64,000 nucleotides of DNA, from NCBI GenBank assembly GCA_016617855.1, contig JAECUM010001129.1, forward strand, positions 61,949-125,948. The letters are read 5' to 3'. Positions 25,701 to 40,700 of the stretch are shown here, one piece after another (position 1 is the first letter of the stretch; each line of letters begins with the position of its first letter). The DNA comes from Megalonaias nervosa (Eukaryota > Mollusca > Bivalvia > Unionida > Unionidae). The position numbers and the translations under genes are program-made. The notes beneath the pieces are model-generated. The model was not told where the DNA came from. It saw nothing but the letters and a program-made list of their open reading frames with translations, and did no database searches.

Positions 25701-28700
25701 CAGCCTTACTATGGTTCAAGTCCTACTTGGTCAACAGGACACAAATTGTGTCCGCAAATGGAAAACACTCCGGCCCAGTTGATCTATGTTGTGGTGTTCC
25801 ACAGGGGTCTGTTCTTGGACCTGTTCTCTTCATTCTATACACTTAGCCACTCTCAAGTGTCATAGGTCATCATCCATTGTCTCACCAATTGTATGTTGAT
25901 GACACCCAAATATACAAATCTAGCCACCCAACTGAAGTTGAGCTACCATCCAGGGTGTAGAGAGGTGCATTTCCGATGTGAAATCATGGATGACATGTAA
26001 CAAGCTGCAGATGAATGATGATAAAACTGAAGCCATTCTGATTACAACACAAAGACTTTCTCATTCACATCCTTTGCCTCAGACAATAAATATCAGCAAC
26101 ACCAACATTAAATTCACACAGTCAGTATGAAACCTAGGTGTTACTCTCGACAGTACTCTCTCATTGCACCAACATGTCATGAACATATGCAAGGCTGCAT
26201 ATCTTGAGCTGAGACGCATCAGCTCCATTGGCAAGTATCTTTCAGTTGATGCCACTAAAACACTTGTGTGTTCCGTAGTACTTTCAAGACTGGACTATTG
26301 TTAACTCAATTCTGTCTAGTTCGTCTCAATATCTACTTCAGAAAGTTCAAAACACAGCTTCTTGGATCATCCTTGGAGTACCACGATCAGAGCACGCCTC
26401 CCCCCTGCTCTGTACCCTACACTGGCTATCCATTCGATCCAGAATTAAACACAAAATTTGTTCTCTGTGCTATGTTTCACTGACGGTCTCCAGTCCAACA
26501 TACCTATCCGACCTCACCCATGTGTACACACCAGCAAGATACTTATGCTCCTCTTCTGACACTCGTATTCTCATTATTCCCACTATGAAAATGAAATCAT
26601 ATGGACAACGTTCTTTTGCATACTAGGGCCCAGCAACGTGGAATGAATTGCCCACTGAACTTAGATGCAAGGACACAGTGATCTTATTCAAGAGCGCTCT
26701 TAAAACTCACCTATTTCAGCTGCAAGAACAGACTTAAAGACCTAATAATGTTTCCTTACCTTAAATATTTACAGCATGTTTTCTGTTTTCGAATTTCGTG
26801 GTGTTTGTTTTTATTTTTGTAATCATATCATTATATGTTTTTTAAGTGTTGTCAAAGGTTGTTAAGCGCTTAGAGTTTCTAAAGATTGGCCGCCATACAA
26901 AGTCCTCATTATTATTATCATTATTATTATCTACCCAGTAAGTAATAACAGGAGTGGCTGAATGGGTGGTATATAGCTGTTGCCAATCTGTCTGTCCATA
27001 AATATCTTCATTTTCATAGCATAACTCTTAAACCATTCAAGGCATTTAATCAAAACTTGGTGCACATGTTAAGACACTTATATATATGTACTTTTTTATC
27101 GTTATTTTTTTTGTTGGAATGGGATTGAAGCTGATGTATTATCCCTGGTTGATTCAAGTTGTATATAATATGTAGTCATAGTAGCAAAGTTGGTACAGCG
27201 TTGGAATTCTAGCATTATTAGTTCAGTACCTGCCCAGGCCAGACTGGGTTGACTCTTTTGGTGAGTACTTGAGAAAGGCACTTAGTATCCATTTTATCAG
27301 CATGATAGAGCCAGTAATGTGCTGAAAGTGTCATTAAAACCAACATAATCAGACCCAAATCAATGATGTTATAAGATGAAGGTAGATTGGTAAAATATTG
27401 ACATTTTAAATAGGGTCTTCATTTTTTTTTTTATGACAGGGTATGAGATGTTATATGAAGGTTCAGAAAGAGAACATACCTGTGATCACCTCATTCCTGG
27501 TCAGACATACCGTGTTCGAGTAGCTTGCAGCAGCAAAGGGGGTCGGAGTGAGGTAATCTTAGAAATGCTTTCAAAATGACCTTTTGTTGCAAGAACTTAA
27601 ATGTCCTGGAAGTACAGACAAACATACTACTGGTTGTTTCTATTCTGTTCTTCAAAGGCTCTTAGTGTCATTTAGTGTTTTCATTTACGGTGAAACTTTT
27701 AGGTTATTGAGGCATCATTTTGATGTGGAGATTGATTCCCTTCAGAAAGCTCATGCACATCTTTTTGAGCCAGACCTCTGTGAAGCTGAGATTCCCACCA
27801 GCTTTCACACAATGAAAGTTGCTGTTGCAGTCTATTTATAAAACGGATAATGTCGAGAAAATCTAGTCGGGTAATGACCTGGAAGAGTTCCAGTTCTTTT
27901 AGTCAGCAATTTTATTTAGTATATTTTACCGCTTGTAGTTCTCTAGACTGGATGACTGTATTAAAAAAATCATGCTGTCCTGAAAATACAGGTGATGGGG
28001 GACAAGCTTAACAGTGTCTGATCAGACAAAAACTGTAAAACAAATTACATTGTCTCTTATCTTTTCCCATATCTTACTCATAAAGATGTAATAGGTCATT
28101 GAAAAGGAAAATTATGACACCTAGAATATTGAAATGTTCCACTGTAAACACAAATACCACTATGAAGTCAAGGGCTAAATGTGTTGCTACAGTTTCTCAA
28201 GTTGCAAACCTTGTGCTTTATTACATCTAAGGAGCTGTGTATTAGAACATAATATATTCATGATTTTAATCCATTGCAGTATCAAGATTGAATCAGATAC
28301 CTGTGGTACTTTAGTACAAGCATGATTAGTGTAGTGGCACTTTATTCCAATTGTTTTGCACTAAATAACCTACCTGTTTTACTATGCCATTAAACCAAAC
28401 CAAACCAAACCAAACCATACCAAACCAACCGTGTGTACTCAAAGTATACTGCAAGAAAAAAAGAAAGAAAGCAATTAACCTTATGGGGGTGGGGTGGGTC
28501 TTGTGCCATGGTGTTAGTCTTGTTTCAGTGCTTTTTTTTATTCAATCACTGTTGAATGATAAATTTTTATTTTGTTTCATTATCAGTTTTCAGAGTGCTG
28601 TGTCGCCACCACACAATGTGTTCCACCTGGTCAGTGCCATGCACCAAAGCTTCAAGGGAAGCCCAAAGCCACATCACTTCATCTCCGATGGGGTAAGCTG

Positions 28701-31700
28701 AACATTGATAGCATATATGGTCCAATGAGCTTATGGTATGGCCCTGTGTCCATTGTGCATCTTTTGTCCATTGTCCATCATGTATTTGCTATTTTCATCT
28801 TCAGAGAAACCATTGGCCTATTTTCAACCAGATTTGGCAGAGAGCACCCTAATATCAAAGCCTTTAGTTTTTTTGTTAAATTGATACAATCCACCATCAA
28901 CTAAGAATGCCAATACAAAAATTCTTTAAATTATTTCTTCTCTAAAGTAACTCTCATTCCTTAAGGGTTCAAGTCTCAGGATTGGCCAACGTGGGTATGT
29001 GACAAAACTTGCCAGTAGCTTTCCATGTGTTGGTGGTTCTTTCAGGGGGTTTCTGGGTTCTTCTTGTACCAGATTTACTGGCTGACATGTATAGCCTATC
29101 ATTTGCTGAAAAATGGCATTAAAACCACAGCAACAATAACAATCTCTTTTTAATATAAAACATCTCTGTAAGCAGATTACTTGACCAACTGAACTAGGTG
29201 ACCAGTCTCTTGGGCTTTGCAAATTTTCTTAATATAGTCGGTGCCACTCCCATCCATCTCTTAAATTTAAGTTAAATTATTCTGGTGTTTGGCACTATTG
29301 ATATGTATGTCATGCCAAGAAAAGTTAAGTGCCTTGCTCAAGGACATGTCATAGTACCCAATCCTGATTGATCTAGTGTTGGAAATAGTACAAAGTCACA
29401 GTCCAACACCTTAATGCTGGTAACTTAGGTTCTTGTTGCATAAACAAGCATATGACTTGTATAGTTTTTAATCCACTTAATTGAAAATCCTTTTCTGTAA
29501 GAAAAATTGTTCATTTAATGTTATCACTGAAAATATCTTTAAATTTATAAGAAAATTAGGAACCTTATTGGCTTTTAGATTTTGAAGTTTGCACTTGACA
29601 ACACATACGTCCCCAAAATTTTCAAAAATTAGTAATATGCCTGATATATTGGTACAAGTTTAAAAGTTGTAGATATTTATTATTTTATGGAAAATATATC
29701 ATTGTCAGTATAGATTATGATCTTAGTACACCATAAAGTGGGAATGAAATTATGAAATTTCACATGTTAAAATCTATTATTCATTCCTTGTTTATTTCAG
29801 CTTACCCTGATTACAATGGAGGTGTTCCAGTAACAGACTTTTCTGTTCAGATGATATTGCCTGACAACACAAGTAGGGAAGTGTATAAGGGTAGGGACCT
29901 TGACTGCATTGTTGCAGGCCTTTCACCAGGAAGACCCTTCTTGTTTCAAGTTAGAGCTTTCAATAGGGCAGGGGTAAGTCTTGTTTTATGCATACACTGT
30001 TTTAATTTTGTCTTCATTTCAAGGAAGAAACAAGATTAATAACTTATCCATTTATGTTATAAAAATTTTTGTTACAACAGTAAATTTGTCATCAATCTGA
30101 TGCCATTCTGCATATTTGGGCATTATTTATTGTGCGAGTCAGCAACTGACAGATTATATCATGATAAACTCAGAAGAAACAACATTAAACTCCTAAATGT
30201 TTTTGTTGATCTTTCTGTGTTGATCCTCCCGGGTGGATATCCAAAATCAGAAGACAGCGATGCTAAAGAGGGAGTGTCCTTGTAGTCTTCATAAGTGACT
30301 TGGTATTTGATAGCTCATATTAAAGTAGTAATACTTCTATTTTCCTACTTCTGCAGGGTGGCCCATGGTCTGAACTGCTGGAGGTGATTAGTGGAGCTGG
30401 TATCCCTGACCCTCCAAAGATCCCCCTCATCAACTGCAAGTCTCCACATAGTGCAATAGTCAGCTGGGAGGAACCAGTCAACAATGGTGCTACAATCACA
30501 GATTATCGACTTGAGTGGCAACTCAAGACAGAAAGTGATTTTACACAGGTATTTGGACAATACAGTACTTAATATGAAGTCAGGTAACTCAGAAGACCTG
30601 TCTGGTGTGTGATTTTCACCTGTACCTCTGATATTTTAATCCTGATGGAGGGAATTTAATAGTTGCTTATTTTATTCTATCACTTAATATCAACTTTTCA
30701 CATGAATAATGACTTGATTTTTGTAAATTATACTATCACAATTCAAAAGTAAATAAACCCTTTGATTTTTATTATCTGTTGCTGAATCAGAAACAGTATT
30801 GGTGCCAAGGAAAGTTTTATGTTACCAGTAGCTAAGTAAAAGTAGATGTAGGTCTTTATTGTTTGTAATTCAAGACTTGTAAAGCCAGAACTTTCAAATA
30901 TCTCAAAGCTTTTTATATTGCTTGAGATGGCAATTAGGATGAAAATGATGAGATTTCGAGGAGTCCTATTTTAATAGAGAGTAGAAATGTAGTTCTCTTA
31001 TAAACATGAGCATGAGTGAAGCAGGTTGGGAGAGTATTGAAATGGCTATTGTGTTTCACATTTTTAGAGCTAATACCTCCATTAATACAGATTGGAAATG
31101 TAGTTCTCTTATAAACATGAGCATGATTGAAGCAGGTTGGGAGAGTATTGAAATGGCTATTGTGTTTTACATTTTTAGAGCTAATACCTCCATTAGTACA
31201 TAGTATATTGTTTTAATATTTCCAGCTTTACTTTGGTCCAAACTTGTGTTTTGAGGTGAAAGGTTTGAGCCCAGCAATGCTGTATTCATTTAGGGTCCAG
31301 GTGAGAATTACAGATATGATTTAGTAAATATTTTGAGGTGCATAATAGTTGAATTTGGAAGCAGAAAGAGAGATCTTCTGAAACTATTTTAAAGGCAGAA
31401 TTTAGCTGACTTCTTTGTTGAAACTTTCTGTAAAATACAGGTGATTATTTTTCCAACAGCATCATTAGCATCAGCAATTTTTGTTAAATGTGGAATTTTG
31501 CCACAGGCTGAAGGTGCAATTCATGGCCTTTTGTAAATTTAGAAAAAGGTCATGGCCATGTGTAAATTTAGAAAAAGAACAATGGAAGCACACGTTACAT
31601 GTCTTATAAACTTAACCAAATACATCACTTAGCATGTGAAAGATGACCTGAAATTTAGGTTGTTTCTTAACTCTGTCATTATATCATTAAGTCACAGAAA

Positions 31701-34700
31701 TAGAGTCAAATCCACTTGTTTACAAAATACATGAACTTTTTGTCTTCCATCCTGTTTCATTTGTTTGTTTCATTGTTTGATGAAAGTAGTGACATTAGCA
31801 TGAAAGAAACAAAAAATCACTTGAATGTTTGCACAAAAGTTTGGGTACAAATTTCCTTAAAGTTTGATATACTATACTCTGTTGTTCCATTGTTCATCCT
31901 TTGATATGTTATCTGTCGGGCAGTTAATAACAATAATGCATATGTGAATTTGTGTGTGCTATCATAAAATTTTTCTTCCTATAGTATGGATCTACTTGTG
32001 TTATAACCGTCACTTGGTCATCTTGTTTTTTCTTGCAGGCATTAAACTCAGCAGGTCCGGGTTTATACAGTCCAGTTGCTACATGCGTCACCCCTCCATC
32101 TCGCCCCTCTGCTGTTCTGTCCATCAAAGCCCAAGCATCAGCCACTAGCATTCATCTCCAGTGGCATGAGCCTAACAACAATGGGAGTGAAATCATATCT
32201 TACAACATAGATATTGGAGAAAAGCAGCTTATTTCAATTAATGCAGTTACAGAATATGTGATAGAGGATCTGTTGCCAGAAACTGCATACAAGTAAGTCT
32301 AAAAAGACACCAAGTTTAGACTACTTGATCATAATCTGTACTGTTATTGCCATCTTGAAAATTTGAAAAGACTAACAAAAGTTAAAACATTGCTTGTATT
32401 TGCCCATGATATATACTTTATTTATGGAAATTTCTTTGTTGTTAGATTATTAAATAATTTATGGGGTATTTTTTAGAATTATGCCAATTAATTTATATTT
32501 TGCTCAATTTTTGCACTTTGTTGGACAAATAGTTTTACTCTCAAACTGTTTACGAATTTAAATATTTGTGGTCTCAAACCCACAGCAAGAGTCAGTAAGA
32601 TTGAACCACGTGGGAGTTCCCCAGTTTTGGTACTTAATGATGATCATGTTACTGTATGTATCCCTTCTGAGAGATAAACTTGTATAATTCTCCGAGTTAA
32701 AAGCTGGTTAAGGGAGGCAACTCCCATGAAACTTGTTATGTTGATTTCTTGTAACTTATCCAAAAAACCTATTAAAAGTTATCTATGAGGGTGCCTCAGC
32801 GTGAGATTGTATTAATAATATGTAGTTTTGCAGGATTTGTTAAATCTACCAAGTTGTACTTTTATTTTAAGATGCATCACTTTATCATCAAAACATAAGT
32901 GATTGCACTTGATTGTAATCTAGTACATTCAGTTTCTTTATCAGAATTAGCAAAAGAATAATTAAATCCATTTTTGTTTGAATATTAAAGCCATTTTTAT
33001 GCATCTGTTGTATTGAATATAAACTCATTTGTAATTTATTCTTCAGATGATGGCCATTAATTGTTCAAAGTATACTAGATTCTTAAATTAATTTTTTTTA
33101 TTTTCATTTCAGAATTAGAATACAAGCTGTAAATGCTATAGGTGTTGGGGCTTTCAGTTCTGCAATAAAAGTGACAACTCGGACTCTACCTCCCAGTCCA
33201 CCCAAAATGGAGTGTGTAGCGGCAGGACCAAACAATCTTAGACTGAAGTGGGGGGAGGGAAGGAACTTGGATCTAATCACATATCGATTGGAGATGGAGA
33301 GAGAAGATGGAAAGTAAGCTAAAAATATAATGCAGGCTTGATTTGTCTCACATTTGTGAACTAAGCTACAAAATGCAAGATACAAGTATAGTCAGAAAGT
33401 AGTTCAGTAGTTCAGATCCAGAATTGCTGACTGTATTATGTATTAAGCTGCAGTGTAACAAAAATAATCAAACTTAGATAAATGTATGTATGAATGGGGG
33501 TGGTTATGGTAGGTGCAATATAAATATAATGTAATAATAATTTTACTATTTATGTAACTTTTGGGATTAATATACCACCATGCATGCTTGAAGAAACTTA
33601 ATCATTGCTGTGTAAAAGCATTATGATATGTAAGCTATAGATTTCTGAAACTTTAACAGAAGTATTTTTATCTGTGTGTCAGGTTGGCTGATGTTTTGAG
33701 TATTATTAGGGAATAAAGACAAAAAATGAGATACAATGTGACCATTTTAAATCAAAATTTGTGTTTTAATGAAGTGTATCGTAGCAGGGTTCCCTTATAC
33801 AGTGGTCCATTATTCTTAAAAAATTTCTCAATTGAAAGTTTCCGTGTGTCATAAAAGCTGTCAGTGACCACAACAGGACACATTTAAAAAACTTGTATAG
33901 AGCCTCATTTTCATGTAGTCAACAATTTTTAAGACCTCATATTTATTGTAGTGATGGACTACTTGTACTGATCTGCTGACCAGTCTTGCTCAAAGATATC
34001 AACCAGTGGACAAATATTTGGGTTTTTTGCCTGTTTGCCTTGTGTTTCCTCTCTGTAAGGGTTGTTCATGGGTTTCCTAAAATTGTATCATGCCTGAGGT
34101 CTGTTACTACTAAGGATGTGTCATGCACTGTTCAAAATTTGTGTGCCCCCCCCCCCCAGTATCACAGGATCACCAAAAAAACATTTTCACTTATCCTGTC
34201 TAAATTTCGCAGATCCTACTAAATTCAAATGAGCCAATTCAAAATGATTTGACATTTATTATTCATTAACATCAACTGAAAGAAATAACTATTTCATTAA
34301 CATGACTTATGACACAGTTTCATATTTCTCCAAATACTCAGCACAGAAACTGCACAACATCACAGCCTCCCCTAGCTCATACTTAAGCCATTTGTGTTCA
34401 TTTTCCTGGCATTTATAGCACTTAATCTCTTGGTCATATCTCTTGTTGTTGTTGTTGTTGTGGGGTTTAACGCCATTTTTGAGCACAAGAAAGGCTATAC
34501 ATGGTGGCCAGTATAATTGGTGGAGGAAGAACCCAGGAAAACCCCGGGAAGAACCACCAACCCACAAGAAGCTACTGGCAGGTTTTCTCACGTACCCACG
34601 TGAGCCGAATCTGAGACTCAAACTCACGCAGACAGAGTGGTCATATCTGTGAATGTGCTGTTGTCATTGTTTAATTTCATCTGTTGAGATGGTGACTCTG

Positions 34701-37700
34701 CACCTTGCAATTATTTCCACGTTTAAACAATTGTCACCACACAATGCAATGAATGTTTATCAACAGTGATATAAATATTAAAACACATTATTCAGTAAAA
34801 TTCTGGATTATTCATGGAGTTGTCAAAAGCAACCTTTTCCAGTTGGTAAATATTAGCCTGATACCCTATACATTTTCTTATCAAAGTAATCAAAACAGTG
34901 CTTGGTCATGCAAGAAGGGTTTAAGATGACCTTTGAATCTCTATCAGAACAAAAATACTAAACCAAAAGCAAATTGATACATATGTGACACATTAGCCAG
35001 GTTCAACTTTCCTGCTTTTTGGACACCAGTATAAACATGTTAACACATCGTAGTAAGCATTAGTAAGTTTTTAAAACTTGGACTTTGTCCTCATTTCACA
35101 GCTATCAAGAGATTTATCGAGGCCAGGCATATTCCTTCAAGGTAGGACGCCTAGCAGAGCTGACTTGTTATGACTTCAGGGTACTGGCAAGCAATGATGC
35201 GGGAGATGGTCCCTATTCAGACACGTATACATTTACCACAACCAAGGCCCCACCTCCTGCACTTAGAGGTATGTTAGATCATTTTGATTATTATGCACAC
35301 ATCGTTTTGTTGGGGGATGTCCATCCATATTTAGGTCTGTTTATCCGGTTTAGATTCCAAATTCTGTTTTTGCCAATAAACTTTTAAAGAGTATTTAAGT
35401 ATTTGTATGTACTGAAACCAGATAAATATTACCAACTTTGATTTTCACCTCTTTTTGTTTTTTTTGTTTACACCCCTTCTGCATCTGGGCATCTTGATTT
35501 GTTCCTCTGTCCATTAAGATTGAGAAGTTTGCTTGCTGGATTGTGAAAACAAAACTCATTGTAAATTCAATATTGCTAGCATAATTGTATCCAACAACTG
35601 ATTAGATTTTCAGGCCATTATACTTTTTAAATCATTTTATATTTTTTGGATTTAGTCTTTTTGGGAATATTTCCTTGTTTAAAAACTACTAGATAAATGA
35701 AATTTCAAACACATATTTGTGTTATATATGTAGAGAACCTGTTTAGATTTTCAAACCTTTGCAGCAATTTATTAACATTGCTCTTTAATCAAAGAATAGA
35801 TAATGGACCAACACACACAAGTCGCTGTATTGGAGAAGAATTCAGTTGGTTCATAATTTTCAGTGAATGCAGTGCCAAATTCTGCAAGAACACAGAAGTG
35901 ATGAGAAGAGTCTAGTGCAATTTTGATAGTAAATAAATGATAGGAACAGTCTTTCAGGGCTGTTCCAGTAAAACATATATCCTCCCCCCGGGGACGGCAC
36001 TTAAAAAAAACTTCTGTAGGAGGTTGTGTTTCAAACTATTTTGATTCTGACAGTGGAAGGCTGATTAGGAAAATCACTTCTGTTCTGGGTTGTGTTAACA
36101 AAGTTAGAAATTGCTGGTGGGGTTGTCAGAAATAAACAAAACGAATATATATTTAAAATCACATCTAACCCCCTCCTAGCGGTCTAACATGAATAAAACA
36201 TTGGGTCAGAAAATGATGCCAGTACACGAGTGCACCTAATTTGTACGAATTCATGTACTTTTAAAACAGTGATACACGTTCCACAAATTACGTCAACGTT
36301 GCGGATATAAAACTTGCTTGAGCAGTATGCAAATTTTATTCAACTTTTAATTTTAAAAGTGCATTTCATGACCTAATTCACGCTACCAGTAGCTACATCA
36401 CAGCATTTGATGCAATATCCAGATTCAGGAAGGCAAACGTTAAAATAGCTGGAAACTTTGGTTCAACTTGAATGGCTGTTAAACTAAATTTGATTGGTTC
36501 ATTGGGCCCTGGAACAGGCATTTTATGGTAGTTTTAACCTTACTTTCATTTTGGAAGTTTTACAAATGCATGTTTCAAATAAGGGCCACACAGGAAACCA
36601 AAATGGCTGAATCACAGCAGGGTTTGTCGTCAGACGTTTTCAGTCGGCAAATACTGGCTGGTGATAGCTATGATGACAATGAATTTCATGTATGATCAGT
36701 CTGTTGGACATTGGGAAAATGTCACTGGAAATACCAGTGTGTGATTTTGAGCCCAAAATTGATGTTGAGTGCGAGTCCGATGTATGTGTTTGGACAGGAT
36801 GCCGGTTATATTTATTCAAGATAACCATGTCTGAACAAGCAGACTATGGGAATGTTGGACTTAAAACCCTAATACAGCATTATGGAAGAGAAAAAAATCT
36901 GGCATAAGAGGCAGCAAATCACTGATTCAAGGAAGCAAATCTTTGGCAGAGTTCATGTTAGCGAAAACATTTCTTTTTGGAACAGAGATATCAAAGAGAG
37001 AATACCTATGGGGCCATATCTGTGAGATGTTGAAAATTGCACAACCATAAACAACAATAACTTGTTCAAGATAGTTATGCATATGCGTTTCAGACAGCAG
37101 ACAATGAAAGGGAGTTCTCAGCACAGAATAATATTCGTACACAGAGGAGGAGGATCATATTAAACACAGAAACAACAGATTAATACTCATAGGGATCATC
37201 AGAGAATCCCCATACAACATAATTAAGTGTGTGTAGATCTCTAGTTGGCAGAACCACTATGGCAACAAAAGAATAACGAGACTAACTTTCATATCATGCA
37301 GATGTATTACCAAATGAAGTACATGCTCTCTATGTGCAAAAATTGAATGACATGAAACATAAGAAACTGACTGAAATGAGTAAACTCAAAGCAAGATGGA
37401 TAAAATTTGTCCTGTTTGTGTTTGGTTATTCCTATGTATATTTTGAGGATGTTGATATTTTCTGCAGACCTTTGGCACTTAGTTCCAAGCCATCATTTGT
37501 TATCTGTATTACAAACTGGATTACTATTATCTAGTACACAACATTTTGAAGCAGTGTCATTAACTAACGATGAAATTGATGAAAAAATACTTGCTGTCAT
37601 TCTGATATATGGATTCTTTACTACACCACTAATCTGTTCATCCTGATTCTTTTTTACCATCTCCTTTAGTTTTACTGGTACCAATACTTTAATAAAATTG

Positions 37701-40700
37701 TAACTTCTATTTTCTTACAATCTAAATATTTGTGATCATTCATTGTAATTGTCAAAGGTAAAATGTGCTTGGTTTGTTGAAAAATCTAAAACTATTAATT
37801 AGCAAGGGACTAAAATAGAAAGTGGGTCAACTTCATGTATGCAAAAATTATTACCATATTACAGAGTGTTGTTAGTAAAAACAGAATAGTTATACAAGAT
37901 GTATTTCGCAAAATTGTAGGACCAGCACTTGTATTGTCACCACATATTCCATTTGAATAATAATATCATTATTTCTGCATATTCCTGTCAGTTTTTCCCA
38001 AGTGGTATTAATTTCCTGATCTAATGTTGTTCGTTTCTTGTGCAATTTTTACACATCAAGAATTCTCAGTATTATTAAAAAACAGTGTAATCAGCACCAA
38101 ATTGAGTTGTTTGAGAAGAAATTCATTTCTTAATTCAAAAATTGCTGAAGCTATGAGTTCTGGCATTAAAGTCTCACATTAAATAACATTTAAAGTTGCC
38201 ATGATAGTAATTTAGAATGCAACTGTTCTAATTTCACCTTTGGTATATTCAGATCTTGAATGTGATGGAGGAACATGGCTCCAAATTAAACACATCAATT
38301 TTATAACCTGTTCATTGACTGTGAATCAAGTATATAATCCAAGTCCAACTGAATTGTTAGAAAAAGTTTAATTCTTCTGACAACATCACAATTAGCTGTC
38401 AACGATGGTGTAAGCCTATGGTCTTTCTGCCATCCCAACCAAGACCCCACCACAACCACGTGACCATGCCCAATGACATCACAGTAATAATCACTATACA
38501 ACTAGAGATGACATCTCTTTGAGTATTTTGATTTCAGTAGAGCCTTAACAGAGTGGAACAGTAAGAAAGAGTGACAGATACTTAAGTGTTAGAGAGATAT
38601 TTAACAATGGCTATTCCTCCCGCCACCACTTCCTCACTGGAGATCACACACACACAAAACTTAGATTAAATCCTGAAATCCTGGCAGCATCCCTTCAGGG
38701 GAGATAACTTGACCATTTTATTTGATTTTATTGGTCTCTGGTTATCCCATGGTATTTCTGTTACTTGAACATTATCTTAAAGTATGTCCAGTAAGCATGG
38801 TTGAAAAAGGTATACAACCGTTGAGAGTTGTTGAAGGACTCATATTACTACAGATATGAAAGAATGAGAACCATACTATAAATAAGTGAAGATAAAATAG
38901 TGTATACATGGTTTGACTGTCCCTGATTGGTTGATAATGAAAGTGAGATTTTAGTAAAAAGAATCTTTTGAGAGCTTGTCCTACTTGTAACTGAAAAAAG
39001 TCAGGGACATTGTTTTATTAAGTTAATTTCCATCCCTTTATAGACCTGAGTTTGGAAGACTCATTACTGAATTCAGCACCTGACTCTTCGGTGTAGTATT
39101 GAAAGCATGCATTTCAAATTTTTGTAGATCCAGAAAATGGTGCAGCTGTTATGGTTTTCTTTTCACAAAAGCCGTCATCATAGATGTGTCTATACTGATA
39201 CAAATTGATCATGAGCACTTGAAATTTTAAGTTATTGAATTTTAATATCATGGTGTTTGCACAGGTTTACAATGGGAACTGAATTAGTACAGCGAGTCTT
39301 GAACTCTTGAGTTTTGTGCAGAAACATGGAATCCAAGCAGAATACATTCAGAAATGTAGAGGTTTTCTATCTTGGATTTAGTCTCCCGATTGCATTTCAC
39401 ATTGATATGCATATTCACAAACAATTAATATAGTAGTAGGAAAAGTAAGTGACAAATTTAGATACATATCATAAACATGACAAACAGTATGTACGGGGAC
39501 AAGATTATAAGAACAGGCTGGAATGGAGAGGTATAATAACAACAATAAAGAGTAGAAGTGTGCCTCTTTTTTGATGTGTGCAACATTATTTTCTCAGCTT
39601 CAGTAAGAAATCACATCAAAGGGAAGACAATAAAGGATGTACAGTTAACTTGACCACGTGAATTTAGCTACTCAAATTGATTTTAACCTTCTGGCTATAT
39701 TTGTTCTGGTCTGTTTCTGTCCATTCTGGTGATTATGTCCACTAAATCAGTATGCTTGGAAAAAAATTTGGCAAATTTAAAGATTGAAAAATCTTTCGGC
39801 AGATTATGATTATACACTGTACTTCTGCCTGAGAGATGTGAATAATTTCATTTCTTGGTTTGTTGATTCTGGTTGTTGCTCAGTTCAGATGCATCATTGA
39901 AAAACACTGATGCATTCTCATACTTTGTTACAAATATTTATTACAGATGCACATCTCCAGATATTGGTGAATATAGCTTGAATAAGTTATAACAGTTCTG
40001 GTTGGAACAATGGGCATTGTTAGAGAAACTTTAAGTGAGCTAAAATGTAAACTTTTCGGTAGCGTGTGATGCAGGATTGCTCAAGACTTCTCCATCTCAT
40101 ATGCTCCTCACGAAAAATCCATTTGTACCAACTGATGATGACTTTTAGGTAACAGTCAGAAAGGCATAACTGACAATATTCAGAGGTCTACAGAAATTAC
40201 TGGAGTCAAAATTTATAAACTCAAACAGCTGTGGCAAAAATGATGGACTAGTACCTTTGCTGCTGTTGCCACAGTTCATTAGTTGGTTGATTTAGTTTGG
40301 TTTGGTTTGGGGTTTTTTTTGGGGGGGGGTTAACAGCACATTAGGATATTAGGTAGAGGAAGAACCCAGAAAGACCACCCCCCCAGATTGGTTGATCTGT
40401 GACAAAAACTCACTCCGAGAGATGTGCAAGTGATCTGTAAAAGCAAGCACCTTAGTACACTAGGGCACATGGAGTCTCTGTTGATTTGATGTTTATCTCC
40501 AACAGCCGAAGTCATTTAGACATGAGATCTCCGGTTTTGGTAGATCATTATGACCTTTACACCATTTTCAAATGAAGAGAATCTATATATGGCAGCTAGT
40601 TTTACTGCTGAAGAAAATCCAAGTACTTCTGAGACACCAAACACTGCTTATGTAGAACCACTGATATTCCACAAGTAACTGGCAACATTCTCATTTACAC

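Larger units (their letters stand above)
23340..26935 (+). mobile_element. CR1/L2-like non-LTR retrotransposon (LINE), decayed
   Basis: An ORF2-type order of fragments with several stops and frameshifts. The AP-endonuclease start LRIALFNAQSVGPL lies near 23880, with FGDFNLHFD at about 24330-24355. Reverse transcriptase blocks follow: LLDLSAAFDRIDHDILLHRL (about 25618), WFKSYLVNRTQ, GVPQGSVLGPVLFILYT (about 25793-25843) and the catalytic YVDD at 25892-25903. The thumb-like part has LQMNDDKTEAILITT. The 3' end has AAGCGCTTAGAG and an (ATT)n-type tail at about 26910-26931, as in CR1/L2 elements. At least five in-frame stops or shifts make it non-autonomous today. The 5' end is uncertain, no ORF1 is recognised, and no convincing target duplication was seen. 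Confidence 0.88.
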
